A stretch of 5,229 bases of DNA. It comes from Actinomycetota bacterium (GTDB lineage Bacteria; Actinomycetota; Actinomycetes; JACCUZ01). Below are positions 1 through 5,229 of the stretch, in pieces. The position numbers and the translations under genes were made by a program. Numbering within the stretch: position 1 is the first letter of the stretch; each line of letters begins with the position of its first letter. The stretch lies in assembly GCA_030841195.1 (NCBI GenBank), contig JAVEDA010000239.1, positions 1-5,229 on the forward strand, written 5' to 3'. The notes under the pieces are model-generated. The model was not told the DNA's origin and ran no database searches. It was given only the letters and a program-made list of their open reading frames with translations.

Positions 1-691
1 GGAAGTTGGAGGTGCGCTGCTCCCCCGACGACCGCACGAACAGGTCCACGTCGGGGATGCCGGGCTCGTCCAGGTGCCGCGCGACGGTGCGCTCGTCGAC
101 CTTGTCCGGGTCGAGCCGGCCGGCCGCGACCTCACGGGCGATGGCCGCGGCCGCGTCCGCGATCTCGGCCCGGCCGCCGTAGTTGACGCAGAACTGCAGT
201 GTCAGCACGTCGTTGTCGCGGGTGCGCTCCTCGGCCTCTTCCAGCTCACCGATGACGCTGCGCCAGAGCCGACGGTGCCGGCCGGCCCAGCGTACTCGTA
301 CGCCGAGCGCGTCGAGCTCGTCGCGGCGTCGGTGGATCACGTCCCGGTTGAAGCCCATCAGGAAGCGCACCTCGTCCGGCGAGCGCTTCCAGTTCTCGGT
401 CGAAAAGGCGTACGCGGACAGGTGCGTGACGCCGATCTCGACTGCACCGTGGATCACGTCGAGCAGCGCCGCCTCGCCGGCCTCGTGCCCCTTGGTCCGC
501 GGCAGGCCGCGGTCCTTTGCCCAGCGCCCGTTGCCGTCCATGACCAGCGCGACATGGCGGGGCACCAGCTCGCGCGGCAGCTCCGGCGGCTTGGCTCCCG
601 AGGGGTGCGGCGTCGGAGCAACGGGCACCCTAGGTGGTCGACGCGACCGCTCCGCGCCCGCCGTACCCGCTCGTCCGCTCCGTCGCGCCAC
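1..691 (-). CDS. uppS: Isoprenyl transferase (undecaprenyl/decaprenyl diphosphate synthase), 3'-truncated by window edge
   Basis: This cis-prenyltransferase adds isopentenyl diphosphate units to an allylic diphosphate. The product is the long polyprenyl diphosphate that carries peptidoglycan and other wall precursors at the inner face of the membrane. 230 residues are visible and the C-terminus lies beyond base 1. Family signatures: VMDGNGRWA at residues 50-58 (D52 is the expected catalytic, Mg-binding Asp), AFSTENWKRS at 95-104, VNYGGRAEI at 169-177, and DVDLFVRSSGEQRTSN at 214-229, which holds the conserved diphosphate-binding arginines. I chose the GTG at 691 rather than the GTG at 628. 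The reading frame from 691 begins VARRSGRAG and runs into PHPSGAKPPELP, resembling the N-terminus I recall for Streptomyces UppS (from memory, not aligned). A TAGGGT hexamer also ends 7 bases before this GTG, fitting leaderless transcription. It lies downstream of recO, as is usual in actinobacteria, but with a hydrolase gene in between. The family assignment is very secure; the start is moderately secure. Confidence 0.96.
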   Translation of the reverse strand, partial: MARRSGRAGTAGAERSRRPPRVPVAPTPHPSGAKPPELPRELVPRHVALVMDGNGRWAKDRGLPRTKGHEAGEAALLDVIHGAVEIGVTHLSAYAFSTENWKRSPDEVRFLMGFNRDVIHRRRDELDALGVRVRWAGRHRRLWRSVIGELEEAEERTRDNDVLTLQFCVNYGGRAEIADAAAAIAREVAAGRLDPDKVDERTVARHLDEPGIPDVDLFVRSSGEQRTSNF

Positions 692-698
692 GCCCGCG

Positions 699-704
699 AC
701 CCTA
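699..704 (-). promoter_or_regulatory. Putative -10 element of a leaderless uppS promoter
   Basis: TAGGGT reads on the minus strand and matches the actinobacterial TANNNT -10 consensus. Seven bases separate it from the GTG at 691, so transcription would begin at or next to the start codon. No good -35 is seen 16-18 bases upstream, a region that lies inside the end of the hydrolase gene. The promoter assignment is inference from spacing and consensus. Confidence 0.55.
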
Positions 705-718
705 ACGCCCGGCGTCAG
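702..718 (-). terminator. Small hairpin at the hydrolase stop codon, overlapping the uppS -10
   Basis: Seven base pairs (one G-U) form between 712-718 and 702-708 with a three-base loop. The arm includes the TGA stop of the alpha/beta-hydrolase and the first three bases of the TAGGGT hexamer. There is no T-tract. It could be a weak terminator for the hydrolase or recO transcript, or chance in GC-rich DNA. Confidence 0.3.
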
Positions 719-1548
719 CCAGCCGGCGCGTCGAGGAACGCGAGGGTGGTGGCAGCGAACAGCGGCGAGCCGGAGACGTTGTAATGGGTCAGGCCAGGCA
801 GGATCGCGAGCGCGTGACCTCCCTTTGGCCGGCCCTCGCCCATCCAGCCACCGTCGCGGAGCCCACCGTCGAGCAGGCTGAAGATCTCGACGTAGTGGCT
901 CGGCGGCGCCATGTCGGCGTCGGCGCAGACGACGAGCGTCGGCATCTGGAGCCCGCGGACCTCGTCGGCGAAGTCGAAGGGCTGCGCCATCGACGCCCCG
1001 ATCTTGTCCAGCAGCGTGGGGAAGTCCTCGGGCCGGGGGGCGACCCGCTGGTAGAGCTGGTACATCGGGGTGTCCTTCAGGAACTCCGCGGCGGCCGCGC
1101 CGACCTGGGCCTGCTGCTCGCGCATCTCCGGGTAGATCGCCCCCGGCCGGATGTTCGCGGAGGCGACCACGAGCCGCCCGACCTTGGCCGGGTACTTCGC
1201 CGCCGTGTGCAGGGCCACGCCGCCGCCGAGCGAGTAGCCCACCAGGTCCGGCCGGTCCAGCCCGAGGTGGTCGATCAGCGCCGCGATGTCGTCGGCGATC
1301 AGCCGCACGTCGAGCGGCCGGTCGATGTCCGCGGTGCGTCCATGACCCTGCAGGTCGACGACGATGACCTGGTGGTTGGCCGCGAGCGCAGGCAGCACCG
1401 GTCCGAACATCTCACCGGACCCGAGGCCGCCGTGCAGCAGCACCATCGGCCGGCCGGAGCCGTGCGTCTCGTAGTAGAGGTTGATGCCGTTGACCTCGGC
1501 GTACTGGCCGTGGCCCATGGCGTCGGATGACCAATCGATGCCGCTCAT
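715..1548 (-). CDS. Alpha/beta-hydrolase fold protein, substrate unknown
   Basis: The protein has 277 residues, a normal length for a single-domain cytosolic alpha/beta-hydrolase; no signal peptide or membrane segment is seen. Visible motifs: the oxyanion-hole stretch LLHGG at 37-41, DLQGHGRT at 65-72, and the nucleophile elbow GYSLGGG at 104-110 with Ser106 as predicted nucleophile. An acidic residue follows strand 6 in VVCADAD (206-212; D210 or D212), and LPGLTHYN at 250-257 carries His255 as the likely catalytic base. A cap-like helical segment spans about 135-195. The ATG at 1548 is supported by GAGGAG seven bases upstream; a second ATG at 1518 (residue 11) is less well placed. The gene lies 100 bases after recO and ends 23 bases before the chosen uppS start, so it may be co-transcribed with recO. 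It interrupts a recO and uppS pair that is usually adjacent in actinobacteria. Esterase, lactonase, epoxide hydrolase or C-C hydrolase activity cannot be separated from sequence alone. Confidence 0.9.
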   Translation of the reverse strand: MSGIDWSSDAMGHGQYAEVNGINLYYETHGSGRPMVLLHGGLGSGEMFGPVLPALAANHQVIVVDLQGHGRTADIDRPLDVRLIADDIAALIDHLGLDRPDLVGYSLGGGVALHTAAKYPAKVGRLVVASANIRPGAIYPEMREQQAQVGAAAAEFLKDTPMYQLYQRVAPRPEDFPTLLDKIGASMAQPFDFADEVRGLQMPTLVVCADADMAPPSHYVEIFSLLDGGLRDGGWMGEGRPKGGHALAILPGLTHYNVSGSPLFAATTLAFLDAPAG

Positions 1549-1555
1549 CGTGCTG

Positions 1556-1561
1556 CTCCTC
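1556..1561 (-). promoter_or_regulatory. Shine-Dalgarno site of the alpha/beta-hydrolase
   Basis: GAGGAG on the minus strand lies seven bases before the ATG at 1548. It is the clearest ribosome-binding site in the window and fixes that start. The other genes whose starts are visible lack a comparable site. Confidence 0.75.
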
Positions 1562-1648
1562 GCGTCCGTGCGTCCTGGCGGATGGTGTCCTGCCCCCTGA
1601 AGACCGCTCGTCCGCCCCGCACTCATCGGTCGCCTGGACGGCGAGCGC

Positions 1649-2380
1649 TCAGGTGCGCTCGACCATCGGCAGCGATCGCAGCCCGCGCTCAAGGTGCCAC
1701 TGCAGGTAGGCCGCGACAAGGCCGTTGCCCTCGCGCCGGGTGCGCGGGTCGCTCGCATCGGCCACCACCCAGTCGCCGGTGAGCAGCGCGGCGAGCAGGT
1801 CCAGGGTGCTGCGAGCCGGCGAGACGGAGCCGGACGGGCGGCACGTTCCGCAGACCGCACCACCCGCCGGGACGTTGAAGAACGGGTGCGGCCCCGGTCG
1901 GGCGCAGACCGCGCAGTCGTCGAAGGACGCGGCATAGCCAGCCACGGCCAGCGACCGCAGCAGGAAGGCGTCCAGCACCAGCCCGGGGGCGTGCGCCGCC
2001 TCGGCAAGCGTCCGCAGGCCGCCGACCAGCAGCAGGAACTGCTGGGTCGCCGGCTCCCGCTCCTCCGCGGTGAGCCGCTCGGCCGTCTCCAGCATCACGG
2101 TGCCGGAGGTGTAGCGGCCGTAGTCGTCGGCGATCCGGTCGCCGTAGGACGCCAGCGTCTCGGCCTGCTGCACCACGTCCAGCGACCGGCCCTCGTAGAT
2201 CTGCAGGTCGACGTGGGTGAACGGCTCCAGCCTGGCCCCGAACTTGCTCCGGGTGCGCCGGACCCCCTTGCCCACCGCCCGCACCCGGCCGTGCGAGCGG
2301 GTGAGCAGGGTGATGATGCGGTCGGCCTCCCCCAGCTTCTGGGTGCGCAGCACGACACCCTCGTCCCGGTAGAGGCTCAC
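1649..2380 (-). CDS. recO: DNA repair protein RecO
   Basis: RecO works with RecR (and RecF) to load RecA onto SSB-coated single-stranded DNA in the RecFOR recombinational repair pathway. The 243-residue length is typical. The N-terminal OB-fold opens with VSLYRDEGVVLRTQKLGEAD (1-20), then RIITLLT and a basic stretch GKGVRRTRSKFGARLEPF (37-54). The C-terminal helical domain carries a zinc-finger-like CxxC pair: C156/C159 and C177/C180. The GTG at 2380 is chosen because it gives the usual RecO N-terminus. No ATG lies nearby in frame and no good Shine-Dalgarno is seen. CACAAT ends six bases before it, so a leaderless message is likely. The gene is divergent from the amidohydrolase, with only 36 bases between the start codons. 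The hydrolase and uppS follow on the same strand. Confidence 0.96.
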   Translation of the reverse strand: MSLYRDEGVVLRTQKLGEADRIITLLTRSHGRVRAVGKGVRRTRSKFGARLEPFTHVDLQIYEGRSLDVVQQAETLASYGDRIADDYGRYTSGTVMLETAERLTAEEREPATQQFLLLVGGLRTLAEAAHAPGLVLDAFLLRSLAVAGYAASFDDCAVCARPGPHPFFNVPAGGAVCGTCRPSGSVSPARSTLDLLAALLTGDWVVADASDPRTRREGNGLVAAYLQWHLERGLRSLPMVERT

Positions 2381-2416
2381 CGCCCCATTGTGGTCGATCG
2401 ATGGTCTGATGGCCGG
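2381..2416. promoter_or_regulatory. Divergent recO / amidohydrolase promoter region
   Basis: Only 36 bases separate the recO GTG from the amidohydrolase ATG, so both promoters must overlap each other and the opposing 5' coding ends. For recO, CACAAT (2387-2392, minus) ends six bases before the GTG. For the amidohydrolase, only a poor candidate TCTGAT (2405-2410, plus) sits six bases before the ATG. Neither has a recognisable -35. A perfect TCGATCGA palindrome lies near the middle, at 2394-2401, and could be part of an operator, although eight bases can arise by chance. Confidence 0.45.
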
Positions 2417-2420
2417 ATGG
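2400..2420 (+). repeat. Three tandem GATGG units with 8-base period at the amidohydrolase start
   Basis: GATGG occurs at 2400, 2408 and 2416, exactly eight bases apart. This places ATG at 2401, 2409 and 2417, one in each reading frame. The last is the real gene's start. The first reads ATG GTC TGA, a two-codon frame that stops just before the gene. It may be a chance repeat or a translational control element. Confidence 0.4.
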
Positions 2421-3658
2421 CACGGCTGGCGATCGTGGACGCGTCCCTGGCTGACGGATCGCGGGTCGACGTCGTGGTCGAGGACGGGCAGATCGCCGCG
2501 GTCGCGCCGGGCGTCGGCCGGTCCGCCGACGACAAGGTCGACGCTGCCGGCGGCCTGCTGCTCCCGGCGTACGTGGACACCCATATCCACCTGGACAAGG
2601 TGCTCATCCGCGACCAGCTGGCCGAGCACGACGGCACGCTGCGCGGGGCGATCGACGCCATCCACGCGGCCAAGCGCGCCTACACCGTCGAGGACGTACG
2701 CCGGCGCGCCACCGCCGTGATCGAGGCATCCGTGCTGACCGGCACGACCCGCCTCCGCTCCCACGTGGACGTCGACACGGTCGGCGGGCTGGTGCCGCTC
2801 GACGGCGTCCTCGCGGCCGCGCGGGACTGCGCCGACATCGCCGAGGTGCAGATCGCCGCGTTCCCGCAGGAGGGACTGCTGCGCGACCCCGGCGCGGCCG
2901 ACCTGATGGCCGAGGCGATGCAGCGTGGCGCCACCGTCGTGGGCGGCATGCCGCACTGGGAGGCAACCGAGGACGGGCAGCGGGAGCACGTGCGGCTGTG
3001 CTTCGAGCTCGCCGCGCGCCACGACGCGGACGTGGACATGCACGTCGACGAGACCGACGACGGCTCGGTGCGCACCCTGGCCATGGTGGTGGCGGAGACC
3101 GAGCTCCGCGGCTGGCAGCACCGCGTCACGGTCGGGCACGTCTGCGCGCTGGCCGCGGCCGACCACGACTACGCCAAGCGCGTCATCGCCGACTGCGCCC
3201 GGCTCGGCATCACGGTCGTGGCTAACCCGGTGACGAACCTCGTGATCCAGGGCCGCGGCGACCGCGGGCTGGTGCGGCGCGGCACCACCAGGATCCGCGA
3301 GCTGATGGCTGCCGGTGTGCCGGTCGCCTTCGGCCAGGACTGCGTGCAGGACGGGTTCTACCCGTTCGGCCGGGGCGATCTGCTCGAGGTCGCGCTGATC
3401 TCGGCCCATGCCGCGCAGCTCAGCACGGCCGCCGAGCTGCACCAGGCTCTGGCGGCCGTGACGTCCGTGCCGGCCGCCGCCTGGCACCTGGGCGTCAACT
3501 ATGGCGTCGCTGCCGGTGCCCTGGCCGACCTGCAGCTGTACGCAGCGACGAGCTGGCCGGAGGTGCTGCGGCTGCAGGACCCGCCGGGCCAGGTGTGGTT
3601 CCGCGGTAGCCCCGTGGCCTGCACGACGGTCACCCGCGAGCTGATCCGGGTGATCTGA
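2417..3658 (+). CDS. Cytosine deaminase (CodA) family metal-dependent amidohydrolase
   Basis: This 413-residue cytosolic amidohydrolase is predicted to deaminate a heterocyclic base. It follows E. coli CodA motif by motif. THIHLDK at 55-61 gives metal ligands H56 and H58. AFPQEG at 148-153 holds Q151, matching the substrate-binding Gln of CodA. HVDE at 209-212 gives ligand H209 and catalytic E212, and GHVC at 240-243 gives H241. VANPVTN (268-274), the IQGRGDRG loop (277-284) and FGQDC at 305-309 follow, with D308 as the metal Asp. The active site is therefore complete. It differs from CodA at the metal Asp: CodA has H-D-D, this protein Q-D-C, and the second CodA Asp (D314) is a known specificity residue. 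K61 also replaces the CodA Thr after HIHLD. Cytosine, isoguanine, creatinine-like or triazine-type substrates are all conceivable, so no gene symbol is given. The ATG at 2417 starts MARLAIVDAS, the expected first strand; an in-frame GTG at 2390 is an alternative. No Shine-Dalgarno is evident, and no transporter gene is adjacent. Confidence 0.9.
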   Translation: MARLAIVDASLADGSRVDVVVEDGQIAAVAPGVGRSADDKVDAAGGLLLPAYVDTHIHLDKVLIRDQLAEHDGTLRGAIDAIHAAKRAYTVEDVRRRATAVIEASVLTGTTRLRSHVDVDTVGGLVPLDGVLAAARDCADIAEVQIAAFPQEGLLRDPGAADLMAEAMQRGATVVGGMPHWEATEDGQREHVRLCFELAARHDADVDMHVDETDDGSVRTLAMVVAETELRGWQHRVTVGHVCALAAADHDYAKRVIADCARLGITVVANPVTNLVIQGRGDRGLVRRGTTRIRELMAAGVPVAFGQDCVQDGFYPFGRGDLLEVALISAHAAQLSTAAELHQALAAVTSVPAAAWHLGVNYGVAAGALADLQLYAATSWPEVLRLQDPPGQVWFRGSPVACTTVTRELIRVI

Positions 3659-3660
3659 CC

Positions 3661-3686
3661 CGATGTCCGGACAACGCCGGGCATCG
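3661..3686 (+). terminator. Strong hairpin just after the amidohydrolase stop
   Basis: Bases 3661-3670 pair with 3677-3686 over ten pairs, including one G-U, around the six-base loop ACAACG. It begins two bases after the TGA and is followed by CGCTT rather than a T-run. This resembles the U-poor hairpin terminators proposed for actinobacteria. Its loop-side arm and loop also contain the proposed -35 of the PilZ promoter. Confidence 0.6.
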
Positions 3687-3696
3687 CGCTTACCGT
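3668..3696 (+). promoter_or_regulatory. Putative promoter of the PilZ gene
   Basis: CGGACA at 3668-3673 matches four of six bases of TTGACA. A 17-base spacer and TACCGT at 3691-3696 (TANNNT) follow. Six bases then lead to the GTG at 3703, so the message would be leaderless. It is the only visible promoter in the window with both boxes at standard spacing. It overlaps the hairpin at 3661-3686. Confidence 0.5.
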
Positions 3697-3702
3697 GTGA
3701 GC

Positions 3703-4335
3703 GTGACGACCGACATGGACGGCGCTGACGAGGTCGGGGTGCCGCGGGCGGGTAGCCGGCTGGCCGTGATGAGCCAGCGCGACGGGGCGTCGTTCGAGGC
3801 GACGGTGCAGTCCTGGGACCTCTCGGACACCGGCCTGGTCGTGCGCGCGGTGATGACGGTCTCGGCCGAGGCTGTCGTGCTGCTCGCCGACGGTCAGGTG
3901 TGGGTCTCCAGAACGGCCGGCGGCGACCGCGGGGTCACCATCTTCGCCGGCGTGGCCCAGCCGGTGGACTCGACCACCCTGGAGGTCACCGGCGTGGTGG
4001 CGCTGGTGCGGGAGCAGCGCCGGCGCGCGCCACGCACCGCGACCCCGGCGGGCGTCAGCGTCTCGTCGACCGACCGGATCCGTCAGATGCGTGCGATCGA
4101 CCTGAGCCGGGGCGGCGTCCGGGTGGCGCTCGGCGCCGACTCGGAGCTCCACGTCGGCGAGCACGTGAAGCTCGACGTCCAGCTCGAGGACGGCGCCACG
4201 GTCACGGCGAGCGGCGAGGTCACCCGGGTGGACGAGCGGGCCGGGCAGGCGGTCGTCCAGTTCGACGACCTGCCCACCGCGACGGGCGCCCGGATCGACC
4301 GCTTCGTGCTGCTCCGGCTGACCGGCGGCCGCTGA
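3703..4335 (+). CDS. PilZ-domain protein, YcgR-like two-domain (putative c-di-GMP receptor)
   Basis: The protein has 210 residues from this start. Residues about 12-100 form a beta-rich N-terminal module placed like the YcgR/PilZN domain, with segments such as GSRLAVM and LADGQVWVS. Residues about 103-210 form a PilZ domain. It shows the two c-di-GMP-binding signatures: RRRAPR at 106-111 (RxxxR as R107 and R111) and DLSRGG at 133-138 (DxSxxG with D133, S135, G138). PilZ proteins bind cyclic di-GMP and pass the signal to motility, exopolysaccharide or other targets; the output here is unknown. No membrane segments or other output domain are seen. Start choice is uncertain: GTG 3697, GTG 3703 and ATG 3715 are in frame. 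3703 is preferred because TACCGT ends six bases before it and no Shine-Dalgarno supports the others. It lies 44 bases after the amidohydrolase and converges on leuA, with 18 bases between the genes. The N-terminal domain call is less certain than the PilZ call. Confidence 0.85.
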   Translation: MTTDMDGADEVGVPRAGSRLAVMSQRDGASFEATVQSWDLSDTGLVVRAVMTVSAEAVVLLADGQVWVSRTAGGDRGVTIFAGVAQPVDSTTLEVTGVVALVREQRRRAPRTATPAGVSVSSTDRIRQMRAIDLSRGGVRVALGADSELHVGEHVKLDVQLEDGATVTASGEVTRVDERAGQAVVQFDDLPTATGARIDRFVLLRLTGGR

Positions 4336-4358
4336 CCGGCAGCTGGCAAACGGTCAGC
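4331..4358. terminator. Hairpin between convergent PilZ and leuA genes, containing both stop codons
   Basis: GCTGACCG at 4331-4338 is a perfect inverted repeat of CGGTCAGC at 4351-4358, with a 12-base loop. The PilZ stop TGA (4333-4335) pairs with the leuA stop complement TCA (4354-4356). The hairpin can form in either transcript, so it could act as a bidirectional terminator. There is no T-tract on either side. A direct copy of GCTGACCGGC at 4317-4326 gives an alternative pairing partner. Confidence 0.55.
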
Positions 4359-5229
4359 CTGCCGCCCGGTTGGCCGCCGACACGACCGCCTTCAGCGACG
4401 CGGTGACGATGTTCGCGTCGATGCCCACGCCCCACACGATCCGCTCGCCGATGGCGCACTCGACATAGGCCGCCGCCCGGGCGTCGCCGCCGGACGACAA
4501 CGCGTGCTCGGCGTAGTCGAGCACCCGCACCTCGTGCCCCACCGTGGCCAGCGCATCGACGAAGGCCGCGATCGGCCCGTTGCCGTGGCCGCGCAGCGCG
4601 AGCTTCTCGCCGTCCAGGTAGACGTTGACATCGAGCTCGTCGTCGATCTCGGCCGCCGAGGACGTGTGATGGCTGTTCAGCGCGATCGGCGTACGCCGGG
4701 CCAGGTACTCCGCGTCGAACGCCTCCCACATCTGGGCCGGCGACACCTCGCCGCCGTCGGTGTCGGTGCGGGCCTGGATGACCTGGCTGAACTCGATCTG
4801 CAGCCGGCGCGGCAGGTCCAGGTGGTGCTCGGTGCGCATGATGTAGGCCACGCCGCCCTTGCCGGACTGCGAGTTCACCCGGATCACGGCCTCGTAGGAG
4901 CGCCCGACGTCCTTGGGGTCGATCGGCAGGTAGGGCACCGCCCAGGTCAGGTCGTCCACCGGCACACCCGCGGTCGCCGCGTCCCGCTCCATCCACTCCA
5001 GGCCCTTCTTGATGGCGTCCTGGTGCGAGCCGGAGAAGGCCGTGTAGACGAGGTCGCCGCCGTAGGGGTGACGCTCGTGCACCGGCAGCTGGTTGCAGTA
5101 CTCGACCGTGCGCCGGATCTCGTCGATGTCGCTGAAGTCGATCTGCGGGTCGACGCCCTGGGAGAACAGGTTGAGACCCAGCGTCACCAGGCAGACGTTG
5201 CCGGTGCGCTCGCCGTTGCCGAAGAGGCA
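4354..5229 (-). CDS. leuA: 2-isopropylmalate synthase (long actinobacterial form), 5'-truncated by window edge
   Basis: LeuA condenses acetyl-CoA with 2-ketoisovalerate to give 2-isopropylmalate, the first committed step of leucine synthesis. Only the C-terminal 291 residues are visible; the catalytic barrel's N-terminal part lies beyond base 5229. Visible residue numbers count from the edge. GNGERTGNV (4-12) is the end of the barrel. HERHPYGGDLVYTAFSGSHQ (51-70) follows; H69 and Y100 have the spacing from N11 expected for the M. tuberculosis residues I recall as N321, H379 and Y410. Then come VPYLPIDPKDVGR (98-110) and RVNSQSGKGGVAYIM (117-131). From about residue 195 to the end is the leucine-sensing regulatory domain, including GHGNGPIAAFVDAL (214-227) and VVSAANRAAG at the C-terminus. 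The site where M. tuberculosis leuA carries a variable tandem repeat (between AAAYVE and VWGVGI) has no repeat here. It converges on the PilZ gene. Confidence 0.96.
   Translation of the reverse strand, partial: CLFGNGERTGNVCLVTLGLNLFSQGVDPQIDFSDIDEIRRTVEYCNQLPVHERHPYGGDLVYTAFSGSHQDAIKKGLEWMERDAATAGVPVDDLTWAVPYLPIDPKDVGRSYEAVIRVNSQSGKGGVAYIMRTEHHLDLPRRLQIEFSQVIQARTDTDGGEVSPAQMWEAFDAEYLARRTPIALNSHHTSSAAEIDDELDVNVYLDGEKLALRGHGNGPIAAFVDALATVGHEVRVLDYAEHALSSGGDARAAAYVECAIGERIVWGVGIDANIVTASLKAVVSAANRAAG

Noticed and set aside
22..33. Unusual RSSGEQR in place of the RTGGEHR of E. coli UppS
   Set aside because: As I recall, mycobacterial and related synthases also use RSSGEQR, and both arginines and the glutamate are kept. 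It is not a defect.
74..881. Two overlapping plus-strand frames opposite uppS
   Set aside because: UppS on the minus strand has strong family motifs throughout; these frames have none.
784..1530. Plus-strand open frame opposite the alpha/beta-hydrolase
   Set aside because: It is an antisense shadow with a composition typical of GC-rich complement frames and no recognisable motif.
1629..1645. Possible terminator after recO (TCGCC/GGCGA stem with five-base loop)
   Set aside because: The stem is only five pairs with no T-run. Such stems are common by chance at this GC content.
1549..1648. Search for a hydrolase promoter in the 100-base recO-hydrolase gap
   Set aside because: No -35/-10 pair with acceptable spacing was found. 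Co-transcription with recO is simpler.
1649..3487. A 612-codon minus-strand open frame extending recO upstream
   Set aside because: Everything upstream of 2380 is antisense to the amidohydrolase and rich in low-complexity His/Arg/Val. RecO begins at VSLYRDEG.
1694..3658. A 654-codon plus-strand open frame running from inside recO through the amidohydrolase
   Set aside because: The part before 2417 is antisense to recO and shows no family motif. Only the segment from the ATG at 2417 has amidohydrolase homology. Long extra frames are expected at this GC content.
4220..4996. Minus-strand frame in another register over leuA
   Set aside because: It is an Arg/Gly-rich out-of-frame shadow of LeuA, whose own frame carries all the motifs.

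Overview
The window is a stretch of ordinary chromosomal DNA from a high-GC actinobacterium. Four things point that way: very high GC in third codon positions; long antisense shadow reading frames; a recO and uppS pair in the actinobacterial order; and a long-form (mycobacterial or Streptomyces-like) 2-isopropylmalate synthase. The order or family cannot be fixed from the sequence alone. There are no RNA genes, CRISPR arrays, insertion sequences or phage genes, and there is no gene-free stretch longer than about 100 bases.

Layout, left to right: uppS (minus strand, 3' end cut by the left edge); an alpha/beta-hydrolase (minus, 715-1548); recO (minus, 1649-2380); a 36-base divergent gap; a CodA-like cytosine deaminase family amidohydrolase (plus, 2417-3658); a two-domain PilZ (YcgR-like) protein (plus, about 3703-4335); and leuA (minus, stop at 4354, 5' end cut by the right edge). 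The core genes recO, uppS and leuA serve DNA repair, cell-wall lipid carrier synthesis and leucine synthesis. The hydrolase, the deaminase-like enzyme and the PilZ protein look like accessory insertions among them. No shared pathway is evident.

The most notable signals lie in the very compact gene junctions. uppS, recO and the PilZ gene each have a -10-like hexamer (TAGGGT, CACAAT, TACCGT) ending 6-7 bases before a GTG codon, which is the spacing of leaderless transcripts. The alpha/beta-hydrolase instead has a clear Shine-Dalgarno sequence. Three hairpins sit at or just after stop codons: one overlaps the uppS -10, one overlaps the proposed PilZ promoter, and one pairs the stop codons of the convergent PilZ and leuA genes with each other. 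The deaminase-like enzyme keeps all CodA metal ligands but has Q-D-C where E. coli CodA has H-D-D, so its substrate may not be cytosine. I found no convincing new multi-gene system here.
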